Part shown: one piece after another, positions 1 to 5,872 of the stretch | Numbering within the stretch: position 1 is the first letter of the stretch | How the letters are laid out: each line of letters begins with the position of its first letter | NCBI GenBank assembly: GCA_003648225.1 | Contig: QMOL01000122.1 | Coordinates: 1 to 8,319 of the forward strand | Length of the DNA: 8,319 nt | Direction: 5' to 3' | DNA from: Chlamydiota bacterium | GTDB lineage: Bacteria > Auribacterota > UBA3054 > B51-G9 | Position numbers and translations under genes: made by a program | Notes under the pieces: model-generated | The model's database searches: none | What the model was told of the DNA's origin: nothing | The model's input: only the letters and a program-made list of their open reading frames with translations

Positions 1-975
1 AAAATGATCAATAAGAAGCGGGATGTCATCCCGGCGTTCACGTAACGGAGGAAGATGTATAGGAAAAACGCTGATCCGATAATACAAATCTTCTCGAAAA
101 GTACCTTCAGAAATCCTTTCCTGTAAATTCGCGTTCGAGGCCGCAATAATCCTTACATCAACTTTTAATGTTTCTGTTCCGCCTACTCGTTCAAATTCCT
201 GTTCCTGAATGACTCTTAAAAGTTTACTTTGCAAAGCCGGACTCATTTCGGAAATCTCATCAAGAAGTAAGGTGCCTCCATCGGCAAGCTCAAATCTTCC
301 GCGCCGTTGTTTCATTGCGCCTGTAAATGAACCTTTTTCGTGACCGAGCAATTCGCTTTCAAGCAAACTTTCTGAAATCGCCGCGCAATTTACCTTGATA
401 AACGGTTTGCCGGAACGACGGCTGTGCTGATGTATCGCGTTTGCCACCAATTCTTTCCCGGTTCCGCTTTCACCAAGAATACAAACGGTTGTATCGGTTT
501 GACCTACAAGTTTTATTTGTTCGAAAACTGAACGCATAACATTTGTGCGTCCAACCATTGTTTCAAAATCGTAAGTTACTTCAACACGTTTTCTTAAATT
601 CTCATTTTCGCGTGTCAATGTTTCCATTTGTAACGCGCGTTCAACCAACGCGAACAAATGTGGCAAATGAATTGGTTTGGATACAAAATCGAATGCACCA
701 AGTTTCATGGCGTCAACCGCGTTATCTACAGTCCCGTGCGCGGTAATCAAAATAACAGGACAAAGAGGTACCGCTTTTTTTAATACACTCATGCCGTTCG
801 CACCCGGCATTACAAGGTCGGTTATCACTAAATCAATCTCCTCAGAACTTAGAATCGATAACGCTTCTTTTCCGTTAACGGCTGTTATCGGTTTATAACC
901 ACGGTCAGTGAATGCTTCCGCGAGAGTTTCGCGACCGGTTAGATCATCTTCAGCTATAAGAATTTTAAATTTCAT
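1..975 (-). CDS. Sigma-54-dependent response regulator, NtrC family (3' end missing)
   Basis: A DNA-binding transcriptional activator that, once phosphorylated by a partner kinase, uses ATP hydrolysis to open sigma-54 promoters. I read 325 residues from an ATG at 975 to the window edge. Residues 1-120 are a receiver domain, with acidic pocket E9/D10, phospho-acceptor D53 (ITDLVMP), T78 and K100. Residues about 138-325 are the AAA+ domain, with Walker A GESGTGK (168-174), the sigma-54 contact loop GSFTGA (215-220), Walker B LLLDE (236-240) and arginines in FREDLYYR (293-300). The end of the AAA+ domain and the expected C-terminal helix-turn-helix lie outside the window. It starts 29 bp after the histidine kinase stop, so the two are almost certainly co-transcribed and form a cognate pair. 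No clear Shine-Dalgarno precedes the ATG. The loop has Ser where the commonest form is GAFTGA, a known natural variant. The family call is very secure; the target genes are unknown. Confidence 0.96.
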   Translation of the reverse strand, partial: MKFKILIAEDDLTGRETLAEAFTDRGYKPITAVNGKEALSILSSEEIDLVITDLVMPGANGMSVLKKAVPLCPVILITAHGTVDNAVDAMKLGAFDFVSKPIHLPHLFALVERALQMETLTRENENLRKRVEVTYDFETMVGRTNVMRSVFEQIKLVGQTDTTVCILGESGTGKELVANAIHQHSRRSGKPFIKVNCAAISESLLESELLGHEKGSFTGAMKQRRGRFELADGGTLLLDEISEMSPALQSKLLRVIQEQEFERVGGTETLKVDVRIIAASNANLQERISEGTFREDLYYRISVFPIHLPPLRERRDDIPLLIDHF

Positions 976-1004
976 ATTTAACCACAAATTAATTTAATTT
1001 TTTA

Positions 1005-2369
1005 TTATTGGTTGTCATAAGGAAAACTGATTGTAAGTTTACAGCCTTTACCGGGATGGTTATCAATATCAACTTTTCCTCCATGAGATACCGCCACTTT
1101 TTTTACAATTGCTAATCCGAGTCCTGATCCCTGAGCTTTTGTTGAATAAAAAACTTCAAAAGATTTTTTCTCAGTTTCACTATCCATTCCACCGCCGTTA
1201 TCTTCAACAGATATTTTAACTTTCTTACCTGAAAGTTCGCCTTTCAAGATTATTTTACCGCCATTTTCCACAGCTTCTAATGAATTCCAAAGCAAGTTGG
1301 TTACTCCGTGACGGAGTTGTCGACCATCAGCTGTGATTGATGTCATTGCAGCTGAACACTCGCAGATTAGTTCTATTTCTCTTTTTTTACATTCCAATTC
1401 AAATGATTGAGCAATTTCATGTAATAATGCGGATAAATTTATTGGCTTAGGTTCAAATCTCCCCGGCTTAGCGTATGTTAAAAATTCACTCAACATATCA
1501 CTTGTCCGACCAGCCTCTCTTTGTATTCGCTCAGCTTTTTTTGAAAAGGATTCTTTTAATCCGGAAGGTAGTTCCTCAAACTTTTCCTGAAGAAGCTGGA
1601 TGTTCATTCTTATTCCATTAAGTGAATTCTTTACTTCATGAACAATCCCGGCACCAATGATTTCGAGCTGCCGCCGGTTGGTCTTTTGCTGCTCACGACT
1701 CAATATATTTGCATGGTTTTCAAGAAAAAGTGATACCGCCCAAATTAATACAATTGCTAATGCAATAAAAACATATAATACAAAATATGCTTTTCTTATC
1801 GCATTGTGAGCAATAATTTCTGTGAAAGTAATAGGCGGCTGTATATATTTTTTCGCGTAACCAACCCTTAAAACTCCCTGGGTGCTTCCACAACGCACAA
1901 AAGGCAATAAAACATCACAAACTTTTTGAACAGTTCCTTTTATTTCCAGATCTTTATTCTTTACTTTGCACTCTGAAAGGGAGTTCATTGCCTGAATACG
2001 AGTTCCTTCCTGCGAATTATCGGAATGTAAAATCACAAAGCCATTTAAATCAGAAAGAACCGCGTATAAAACTCTGCCTCCACTTGGCAAATATGGTTTA
2101 TTGTCGTGCCGGGATAATTTTAACTGTTCAATATTATTGAAATTGTAAAAATCAAGAAAATTATTAATGCGTAATTTGTAATTATTAGCTAATGCAATAT
2201 AATATTCTTTATCGGCTTGTTCTTTGACATGATATAAATACTGTTTACTCAAAAACTTGAAAACTGATAAAAATAGAAAAAAACCTGCCGCGCACAACAA
2301 TATTAATTTAATGCGCATAGTTCGTGTGAAAGCAGGCGATCTCATGTAATCTAAATTTTTATTCGACAT
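1005..2369 (-). CDS. Membrane sensor histidine kinase, NtrB/ZraS-like, with extracytoplasmic sensor domain
   Basis: A sensor kinase that autophosphorylates on histidine and passes phosphate to the regulator encoded just downstream. It has 454 residues. Membrane segments lie at about 20-40 and 194-216. The loop between them (about 41-193) resembles a single Cache/PDC-type sensor (GRVLYAVLSDLNGFVILHSD, 98-117) and contains three cysteines (C134, C151, C160). I see no clear HAMP domain, only a short linker. The dimerisation/phospho-acceptor segment has H244 in VHEVKNSLNGI. The ATPase domain has an N-box (NLLWNSLEA, N362), G1 box EDNGGGMD (389-396), F-box SFEVFYSTK and G2 box GSGLGLAIV (414-422). 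The H-E-x-x-N box is typical of NtrB/AtoS/ZraS kinases that partner NtrC-type regulators. The gene begins 10 bp after the DUF6485-like gene stop and has no visible Shine-Dalgarno, so translation may be coupled. The ligand cannot be told from sequence; the periplasmic cysteines make redox or metal sensing one option. Confidence 0.95.
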   Translation of the reverse strand: MSNKNLDYMRSPAFTRTMRIKLILLCAAGFFLFLSVFKFLSKQYLYHVKEQADKEYYIALANNYKLRINNFLDFYNFNNIEQLKLSRHDNKPYLPSGGRVLYAVLSDLNGFVILHSDNSQEGTRIQAMNSLSECKVKNKDLEIKGTVQKVCDVLLPFVRCGSTQGVLRVGYAKKYIQPPITFTEIIAHNAIRKAYFVLYVFIALAIVLIWAVSLFLENHANILSREQQKTNRRQLEIIGAGIVHEVKNSLNGIRMNIQLLQEKFEELPSGLKESFSKKAERIQREAGRTSDMLSEFLTYAKPGRFEPKPINLSALLHEIAQSFELECKKREIELICECSAAMTSITADGRQLRHGVTNLLWNSLEAVENGGKIILKGELSGKKVKISVEDNGGGMDSETEKKSFEVFYSTKAQGSGLGLAIVKKVAVSHGGKVDIDNHPGKGCKLTISFPYDNQ

Positions 2370-2379
2370 TTTTTATGAA

Positions 2380-2577
2380 TTACTTGTTTTCAGATATAAA
2401 CCTGGCAATCGAACGATCCCACGTCCTTTCTACTTCGTTACTAAAATAACACGCGGGCAGCTCTCCGCGGTTACGGTGATACCTTATGCATTCGCAGCAT
2501 ACTCCGTGTTTATCGCAGCCGCCGTAAGTGCAATTGCAATCCTGCGAATTCTTTTCTTTATTGGGGCAATCTGTCAT
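2380..2577 (-). CDS. Small cysteine-rich protein, DUF6485-like
   Basis: A 65-residue soluble protein of unknown function. It has eight cysteines (C4, C14, C16, C21, C27, C28, C30, C43) packed mostly into the first 30 residues. The patterns CNCTYGGC (14-21) and CCECIRYHRNRGELPAC (27-43) are followed by an acidic/aromatic tail, VERTWDRSIARF. From memory this matches the uncharacterised DUF6485 family in both length and cysteine layout. The cysteines look suited to binding a metal or Fe-S centre, but that is inference. There is no signal peptide. It is the first gene of the minus-strand operon: its stop is 10 bp from the histidine kinase start, and a good promoter lies upstream. No Shine-Dalgarno is visible before the ATG. 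Its position suggests a role in, or under, the same signalling circuit. Confidence 0.85.
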   Translation of the reverse strand: MTDCPNKEKNSQDCNCTYGGCDKHGVCCECIRYHRNRGELPACYFSNEVERTWDRSIARFISENK

Positions 2578-2616
2578 AATTAAATTTAAAGGTCAAAGAG
2601 TTAAAATAATTTACTT

Positions 2617-2645
2617 ATTATACTTGAATACAATTTTTCTGTAAA
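2617..2645 (-). promoter_or_regulatory. Sigma-70-type promoter for the DUF6485-kinase-regulator operon
   Basis: Read on the minus strand: -35 TTTACA (2645-2640, five of six consensus), a 17-bp spacer and -10 TATAAT (2622-2617, perfect). The start point would be near 2610, giving a leader of about 33 nt before the ATG at 2577. It is divergent from the promoter at 2675-2703, with 29 bp between the two -35 boxes that could hold a shared operator. Confidence 0.65.
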
Positions 2646-2674
2646 GTAATTAAAAATTTGTGATTGGAATTCGC

Positions 2675-2703
2675 TTGACAAAATATAAACCATAGCGTAT
2701 AAT
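2675..2703 (+). promoter_or_regulatory. Perfect-consensus sigma-70 promoter for the DRTGG gene
   Basis: TTGACA at 2675-2680, exactly 17 bp, then TATAAT at 2698-2703. Every consensus base matches. Transcription should begin near 2710, about 28 nt before the ATG at 2738. This also rules out an upstream in-frame TTG at 2705 as the translation start, because it would sit before or at the transcription start. Confidence 0.8.
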
Positions 2704-2737
2704 TTTGAAAACTTTAACCCTTTTCCTTGAGGTGAAA

Positions 2738-3070
2738 ATGACTGTCTTCAAACTTTCTGAAAAATTAAATCTTACATTTTTGAATAAAGCTGACAATATT
2801 GAAATAACCGGCGCGTTTGCTTCCGATTTGTTGAGCGATGTCGTGGGCAATACATCTGAAGGTAATGTTCTTCTCTCCGTTCAGGTTCATAAAAATATCG
2901 TCGCAGTGGCAAGCTTAGTTGGACTGGCCGCCGTAATTATTACAAGCGGAAGAACTCCTGACCAATCAGTCATAGATGCCGCGAATGGAAACGGATTAAA
3001 TCTGCTCTCATCTGAAGACTCTACTTTTACACTGTCAGGTAAAATGTATGAACTCGGATTGAGAGACTGA
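2738..3070 (+). CDS. DRTGG-domain protein (small regulatory domain protein)
   Basis: A 110-residue cytoplasmic protein made almost entirely of one DRTGG domain, a ligand-binding-type fold also found between the CBS and PTA regions of some phosphotransacetylases. Stand-alone forms are often annotated as 'serine kinase', but no kinase motif is present here. Recognisable blocks are GAFASDLLSDVVGN (25-38), VQVHKNIVAVASLVGLAAVIITSGR (48-72) and FTLSGKMYELG (97-107). The motif that names the family is degenerate here (IEITGA, 21-26). The ATG at 2738 is chosen because GAGGTG (2729-2734) is well placed and the promoter leaves no room for an earlier start. The next plus-strand gene is a PHP-domain protein. 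From memory, these two families recur together in anaerobes near [FeFe]-hydrogenase and RsbW-like genes, so a link to redox or hydrogen metabolism is possible but not shown here. Confidence 0.85.
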   Translation: MTVFKLSEKLNLTFLNKADNIEITGAFASDLLSDVVGNTSEGNVLLSVQVHKNIVAVASLVGLAAVIITSGRTPDQSVIDAANGNGLNLLSSEDSTFTLSGKMYELGLRD

Positions 3071-3306
3071 TTTAATATTTAACGATTTGACGATTGAAAC
3101 GATTTTCTAACATCGTACGCCGAATACCGAATAAATATTCCTAATGAAATAACAATGTACCTATTAATCATAATCAATAAGCAATGAGCCAATGAAATAA
3201 CAGCTATGCTGATCATGAAAAAGTTAAGAGATAATATCTTCACTTGAGACTTGAGAATTTCTTGTTGAATATTTTTCTGTTAAATTCGAATACCGAACAC
3301 CTCTTA
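3071..3306. repeat. Spacer built from short degenerate direct repeats
   Basis: This 236-bp gap has no credible gene. It contains several different short near-tandem repeats: CGATTTGA/CGATTGAA/CGATTTTC units at about 3083-3106; CGAATACCGAATA at 3121-3133 with a second CGAATACCGAA copy at 3287-3297; two copies of AATGAAATAACA at 3143-3154 and 3191-3202; and ACTTGAGACTTGAGA at 3242-3256. The pattern resembles the heptamer-type short tandem repeats of some cyanobacteria and other bacteria. I see no strong promoter or terminator in it. Confidence 0.5.
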
Positions 3307-4014
3307 ATGCACTTAGACCTTCAAATCCATTCCTGCCTTTCTCCTTGCGGCGCACTCGAATGTTCACCGAAAAAAATTGCTTTAGCCGCCATAAATAAAG
3401 GAATGGACATTATCGCTTTGACTGATCATAATACCACCGGAAACTGTCCGGCAATGTTTGACGTGGTAAAAGAAATTCCCGGACTTACAGCTTATTTTGG
3501 AACAGAAGTTACTTCGAGTGAAGAAATTCATCTGATTTGTTTGTTCGGTGATGTTGATTCAGCTGTCGAATTCGGCGAATTCGTCAAAAGTCACCTTCCA
3601 AACAAAAAAAATAACCCCGATTATTTTGGTGATCAGCCAATTGTTGATGCAAATGAAAATATAATTGATTTTGAAAACGCGCTTCTTATTGGAAGCACGG
3701 ATTTATCAATCAGCTCAATAACTGAAAAAGTTCATTCAAAAAATGGAATCGTCATCGCGTCACATGTTGATAGACCTATTAACAGTATTTTCGCGCAATT
3801 GGGCTTGTGGCCGGATGACGCGGTAATTGACGCCGCGGATTTATCAATAAATGTAACCGATGAGACCAAATGGAAAATGCTGATTCCTGATAATATCCCG
3901 ATCGTTAGAACATCAGACGCGCATTTTCTTGAAGATATTGGAAGGCAGTATATAACGCTTGAAATGAATTCACCGAAATTCGAGGATTTCAAAAAAGCGC
4001 TTCAGCAATTATAA
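3307..4014 (+). CDS. PHP-domain metal-dependent phosphoesterase-like protein
   Basis: A 235-residue PHP-family protein, probably a metal-dependent phosphoesterase or nucleotidase of unknown substrate. Motifs in order: DLQIHSCLSPCG (4-15), LTDHNTTGNCPA (39-49), GTEVTSSEEIHLICLF (65-80, E67 and H75), ASHVDRP (151-157) and SDAHFLEDIGR (203-213). The CLSPCG and TDHN-x-x-x-NCPA blocks mark a specific subfamily seen near DRTGG and hydrogenase-related genes in anaerobes. The first motif normally reads H-x-H, but here it is Q6-I-H8 (codon CAA), so one usual metal ligand is missing. The ATG at 3307 is chosen because the recognisable domain starts immediately after it. An in-frame TTG at 3244 would only add a non-conserved, repeat-derived leader. 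No Shine-Dalgarno is visible. It lies 236 bp after the DRTGG gene on the same strand, so it may share that transcript or have its own start. Confidence 0.88.
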   Translation: MHLDLQIHSCLSPCGALECSPKKIALAAINKGMDIIALTDHNTTGNCPAMFDVVKEIPGLTAYFGTEVTSSEEIHLICLFGDVDSAVEFGEFVKSHLPNKKNNPDYFGDQPIVDANENIIDFENALLIGSTDLSISSITEKVHSKNGIVIASHVDRPINSIFAQLGLWPDDAVIDAADLSINVTDETKWKMLIPDNIPIVRTSDAHFLEDIGRQYITLEMNSPKFEDFKKALQQL

Positions 4015-4040
4015 AAAACGGATGTCTCTTAATATCTTTC

Positions 4041-4069
4041 TTGCTCAAAAACACTTTCTTTGATATAAT
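4041..4069 (+). promoter_or_regulatory. Extended -10 promoter for the DUF151 gene
   Basis: A TGATATAAT extended -10 element (TATAAT at 4064-4069, TG at 4061-4062) stands 17 bp after a weak -35 TTGCTC (4041-4046). The start point would be near 4076, with a leader of about 48 nt. The same 13-mer TTTGATATAATTT recurs in the malic enzyme promoter. A second TATAAT at 4113-4118, only 5 bp before the ATG, has no acceptable -35. Confidence 0.55.
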
Positions 4070-4123
4070 TTATGTATTGCAAAGAAATATAAAAATCACT
4101 CCGAAAAATAATTATAATTTATT

Positions 4124-4693
4124 ATGAACAATGACTTGATTCATGTGAAAGTTATCGGCTTCTCTCCCGCACAACAACCAGGCGGATTCGCCGTCTTTCT
4201 ACAGGATATGGATGACAAAAGATGCCTGCCGATTATTGTCGGCGCCGCTGAAGCTCAGGCAATTTCTATGATGCTTAATCCTGAACCTCCACCTCGCCCA
4301 ATGACTCACGACACTTTTAAATTCATTATTGATTCTTTGCGTGGTGAGATTATAAAAGTTGTAATTACCAAGTTGGAAGAAAATACTTTTTATGCAGATA
4401 TCTATTTCAAAAATGTTGACGGCGATTCTTTTCAACTTGACGCCCGACCGTCTGATTCTATAGCTATTGCATTGAAAAATAATGTGCCCATTTTTGTCTC
4501 TGCGGAGTTGATGGACAAAGCGGCAATTGTTCTTCCGGATGAAATTATTGCTCAAAGCCAACAAGCTAATCCGGTAGAGCATGGGAAACCGATAGATTTT
4601 CTGAAAGATGAACTCGAAAAAGCGATTGAAAATGAAGATTATGAAACCGCCGCGAAACTTCGTGACGAAATAAAAAAACTTGAAAGAAAATAA
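4124..4693 (+). CDS. Bifunctional nuclease family protein (DUF151) with C-terminal UVR domain
   Basis: A 189-residue soluble protein. Residues 1-140 are a DUF151/BFN domain: CLPIIVGAAEAQAI (34-47), the proline-rich PEPPPRPMTHDTF (53-65), and DARPSDSIAIALKNNVPIFV (106-125). Members of this family have been reported to have RNase and DNase activity, but the cellular role in most bacteria is unsettled. Residues about 157-189 form a UVR motif (DELEKAIENEDYETAAKLRDEIKKLE), the short helical hairpin that mediates UvrB-UvrC contact and also occurs in Clp adaptors such as McsA. The two-domain layout and length are common for the family in several phyla. No Shine-Dalgarno precedes the ATG. The gene is convergent with the HEAT-repeat gene, with 55 bp between the stop codons. 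Confidence 0.92.
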   Translation: MNNDLIHVKVIGFSPAQQPGGFAVFLQDMDDKRCLPIIVGAAEAQAISMMLNPEPPPRPMTHDTFKFIIDSLRGEIIKVVITKLEENTFYADIYFKNVDGDSFQLDARPSDSIAIALKNNVPIFVSAELMDKAAIVLPDEIIAQSQQANPVEHGKPIDFLKDELEKAIENEDYETAAKLRDEIKKLERK

Positions 4694-4715
4694 CTACCAA
4701 CTACAACCGATTACC

Positions 4716-4732
4716 ATTGCGCTTAGCGCAAT
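4716..4732. terminator. Hairpin between convergent genes, possible terminator
   Basis: A perfect 7-bp stem, ATTGCGC / GCGCAAT, with a 3-nt TTA loop. It lies between the stop codons of the DUF151 and HEAT-repeat genes and could stop transcription from both sides. Neither side has a U-tract, so it is not a classical intrinsic terminator. An 8-bp direct repeat CGATTACC flanks it (4708-4715 and 4746-4753). Confidence 0.4.
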
Positions 4733-4748
4733 TCGCACTAAAGCGCGA

Positions 4749-5720
4749 TTACCGCTCCTTCCACCATTCCGCCCATTTATCCGCGCTCAGATTTTCCGGG
4801 CAGGAGGTTTTATTTTTATCCCACCAATCTACCCATTTATCATATGAATCCAAATCTTTTCCTGTTATACTTCTGAGAGATTCGGCTGCTGCTTTTCTAA
4901 TTTCATCATAATCACTTAATAAGCCGTAATTAATAATCGCGTCAATAGCTGATGCAGAAGGAATATCTTCCAGAATGTTTATTGCCTGCGATTGTATTTC
5001 AGGATTTTTGATTTGTATCGTAGCTTCAGCTGCAGGTAAAATAGTTGGGGATTCCTGGAAAAGCATAACTTCAAACGCGGATTCACGAACCTCCTCATCA
5101 GAATCATTGATCGCTTTTATTAACGCGTCATTTATATCTTTGTCATCTACCTTTAGCAAAGCGTTAATCGCATCCTGACGAATAATCGGCTCATTGTCAT
5201 CCATCGCTTTTTCAACCGCGGGAATTACACACGGATCATCAAGAGATTGTATTGCATCGATTGCCGCGCTTCTGATTTCAGAATTATCATCTTCCAAGGC
5301 AAGCATAATAACCGGCATTATCATTGGTGTTCCTATTGCGTCAACATTTCGCAACGCCTCATCTTTTTCTTTATCGGAAAGATTTTTTCTGAATGCTTGT
5401 AACGCGCCATCGACAAAAACATCAAAGTTATCTACCGGACAAGGTTCGTCCGGAATTAAGCGTAAATTATCATTCAGCTTAACCGGCACCGCTTCATTAT
5501 TATTGGTAATGACAACAATAGAATTTGTGTTGGCGGTAGGTAAATCATCTGACAACGGTGTTGCCTTTTCACCATTGTCCGGTTTTACGGATTTAGACAA
5601 ATGGACAACAGGCTGTTCGCTAATCACAGAACTCTCTTCATCTTTGGTGATGAAAAAGACGGCTAAGATTATTACAATAACTACACCGGTTCCAATTGAT
5701 ATCAAATGTATTTTATTCAT
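4749..5720 (-). CDS. Membrane-anchored HEAT-repeat protein
   Basis: A 323-residue protein of unknown specific function. Residues 1-25 (NKIHLISIGTGVVIVIILAVFF) form one hydrophobic segment, a signal anchor or uncleaved signal. Residues 26-95 are a polar, low-complexity linker. Residues about 105-287 are helical HEAT-like repeats at about 31-residue spacing, for example NSEIRSAAIDAIQSL, EPIIRQDAINALLKV, DEEVRESAFEVML and YDEIRKAAAESLRSI. These usually form a curved protein-binding scaffold. The tail has two tryptophan motifs, KWVDWWDKNK (295-304) and KWAEWWKER (315-323). The ATG at 5720 is preferred over an in-frame TTG at 5750, because the anchor begins right after it and a predicted promoter overlaps the extra codons. 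The domain probably faces the periplasm. It is convergent with the DUF151 gene and divergent from gmd. Confidence 0.85.
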   Translation of the reverse strand: MNKIHLISIGTGVVIVIILAVFFITKDEESSVISEQPVVHLSKSVKPDNGEKATPLSDDLPTANTNSIVVITNNNEAVPVKLNDNLRLIPDEPCPVDNFDVFVDGALQAFRKNLSDKEKDEALRNVDAIGTPMIMPVIMLALEDDNSEIRSAAIDAIQSLDDPCVIPAVEKAMDDNEPIIRQDAINALLKVDDKDINDALIKAINDSDEEVRESAFEVMLFQESPTILPAAEATIQIKNPEIQSQAINILEDIPSASAIDAIINYGLLSDYDEIRKAAAESLRSITGKDLDSYDKWVDWWDKNKTSCPENLSADKWAEWWKER

Positions 5721-5726
5721 AATACT

Positions 5727-5755
5727 ATTATATTTATTAACGATTAACAAATCAA
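5727..5755 (-). promoter_or_regulatory. Promoter of the HEAT-repeat gene, predicted leaderless
   Basis: On the minus strand: -35 TTGATT (5755-5750, four of six), a 17-bp spacer, and -10 TATAAT (5732-5727). Six bases later comes the ATG at 5720. Transcription would then begin at or next to the A of the start codon, giving an mRNA without a leader. This fits the absence of a Shine-Dalgarno sequence. Confidence 0.5.
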
Positions 5756-5770
5756 CCGGAATTATTAATT

Positions 5771-5801
5771 AAGGTGTCCATTCGGGTCATAATGACACTT
5801 T
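5771..5801. promoter_or_regulatory. Operator-like nested palindrome between divergent promoters
   Basis: An outer inverted repeat, AAGGTGTC (5771-5778) and GACACTTT (5794-5801), matches in seven of eight positions. It encloses a perfect inner palindrome, GTCAT-A-ATGAC (5786-5796). It lies between the HEAT-gene -35 (5750-5755) and the gmd -35 (5806-5811), where a bound dimer could affect both. No regulator is assigned. Confidence 0.4.
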
Positions 5802-5805
5802 GTCC

Positions 5806-5834
5806 TTGACAAAAATCAAATATGTTTGTAAAAT
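5806..5834 (+). promoter_or_regulatory. Sigma-70-type promoter of gmd
   Basis: TTGACA (5806-5811), a 17-bp spacer and TAAAAT (5829-5834, five of six). The start point should be near 5841, with a leader of about 32 nt that includes AGGA at 5863-5866 ahead of the ATG. Confidence 0.7.
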
Positions 5835-5872
5835 AATTTAATAATTGTAGATAAATAACTATAGGAAAAATT

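Noticed and set aside
543..898. Short plus-strand frames opposite the response regulator
   Set aside because: They lie over conserved receiver and AAA+ codons on the other strand and have no recognisable domain.
2705..2737. TTG start extending the DRTGG protein by 11 residues
   Set aside because: It lies at or before the predicted transcription start and upstream of the clear Shine-Dalgarno.
3244..3306. TTG start extending the PHP protein by 21 residues
   Set aside because: The extra residues come from the repeat-rich spacer and precede the conserved domain start. The ATG at 3307 fits the family.
5194..5772. 192-codon serine-rich open frame opposite the HEAT gene
   Set aside because: It is the antisense shadow of a well-supported repeat protein, with a composition typical of a reverse-frame artefact.
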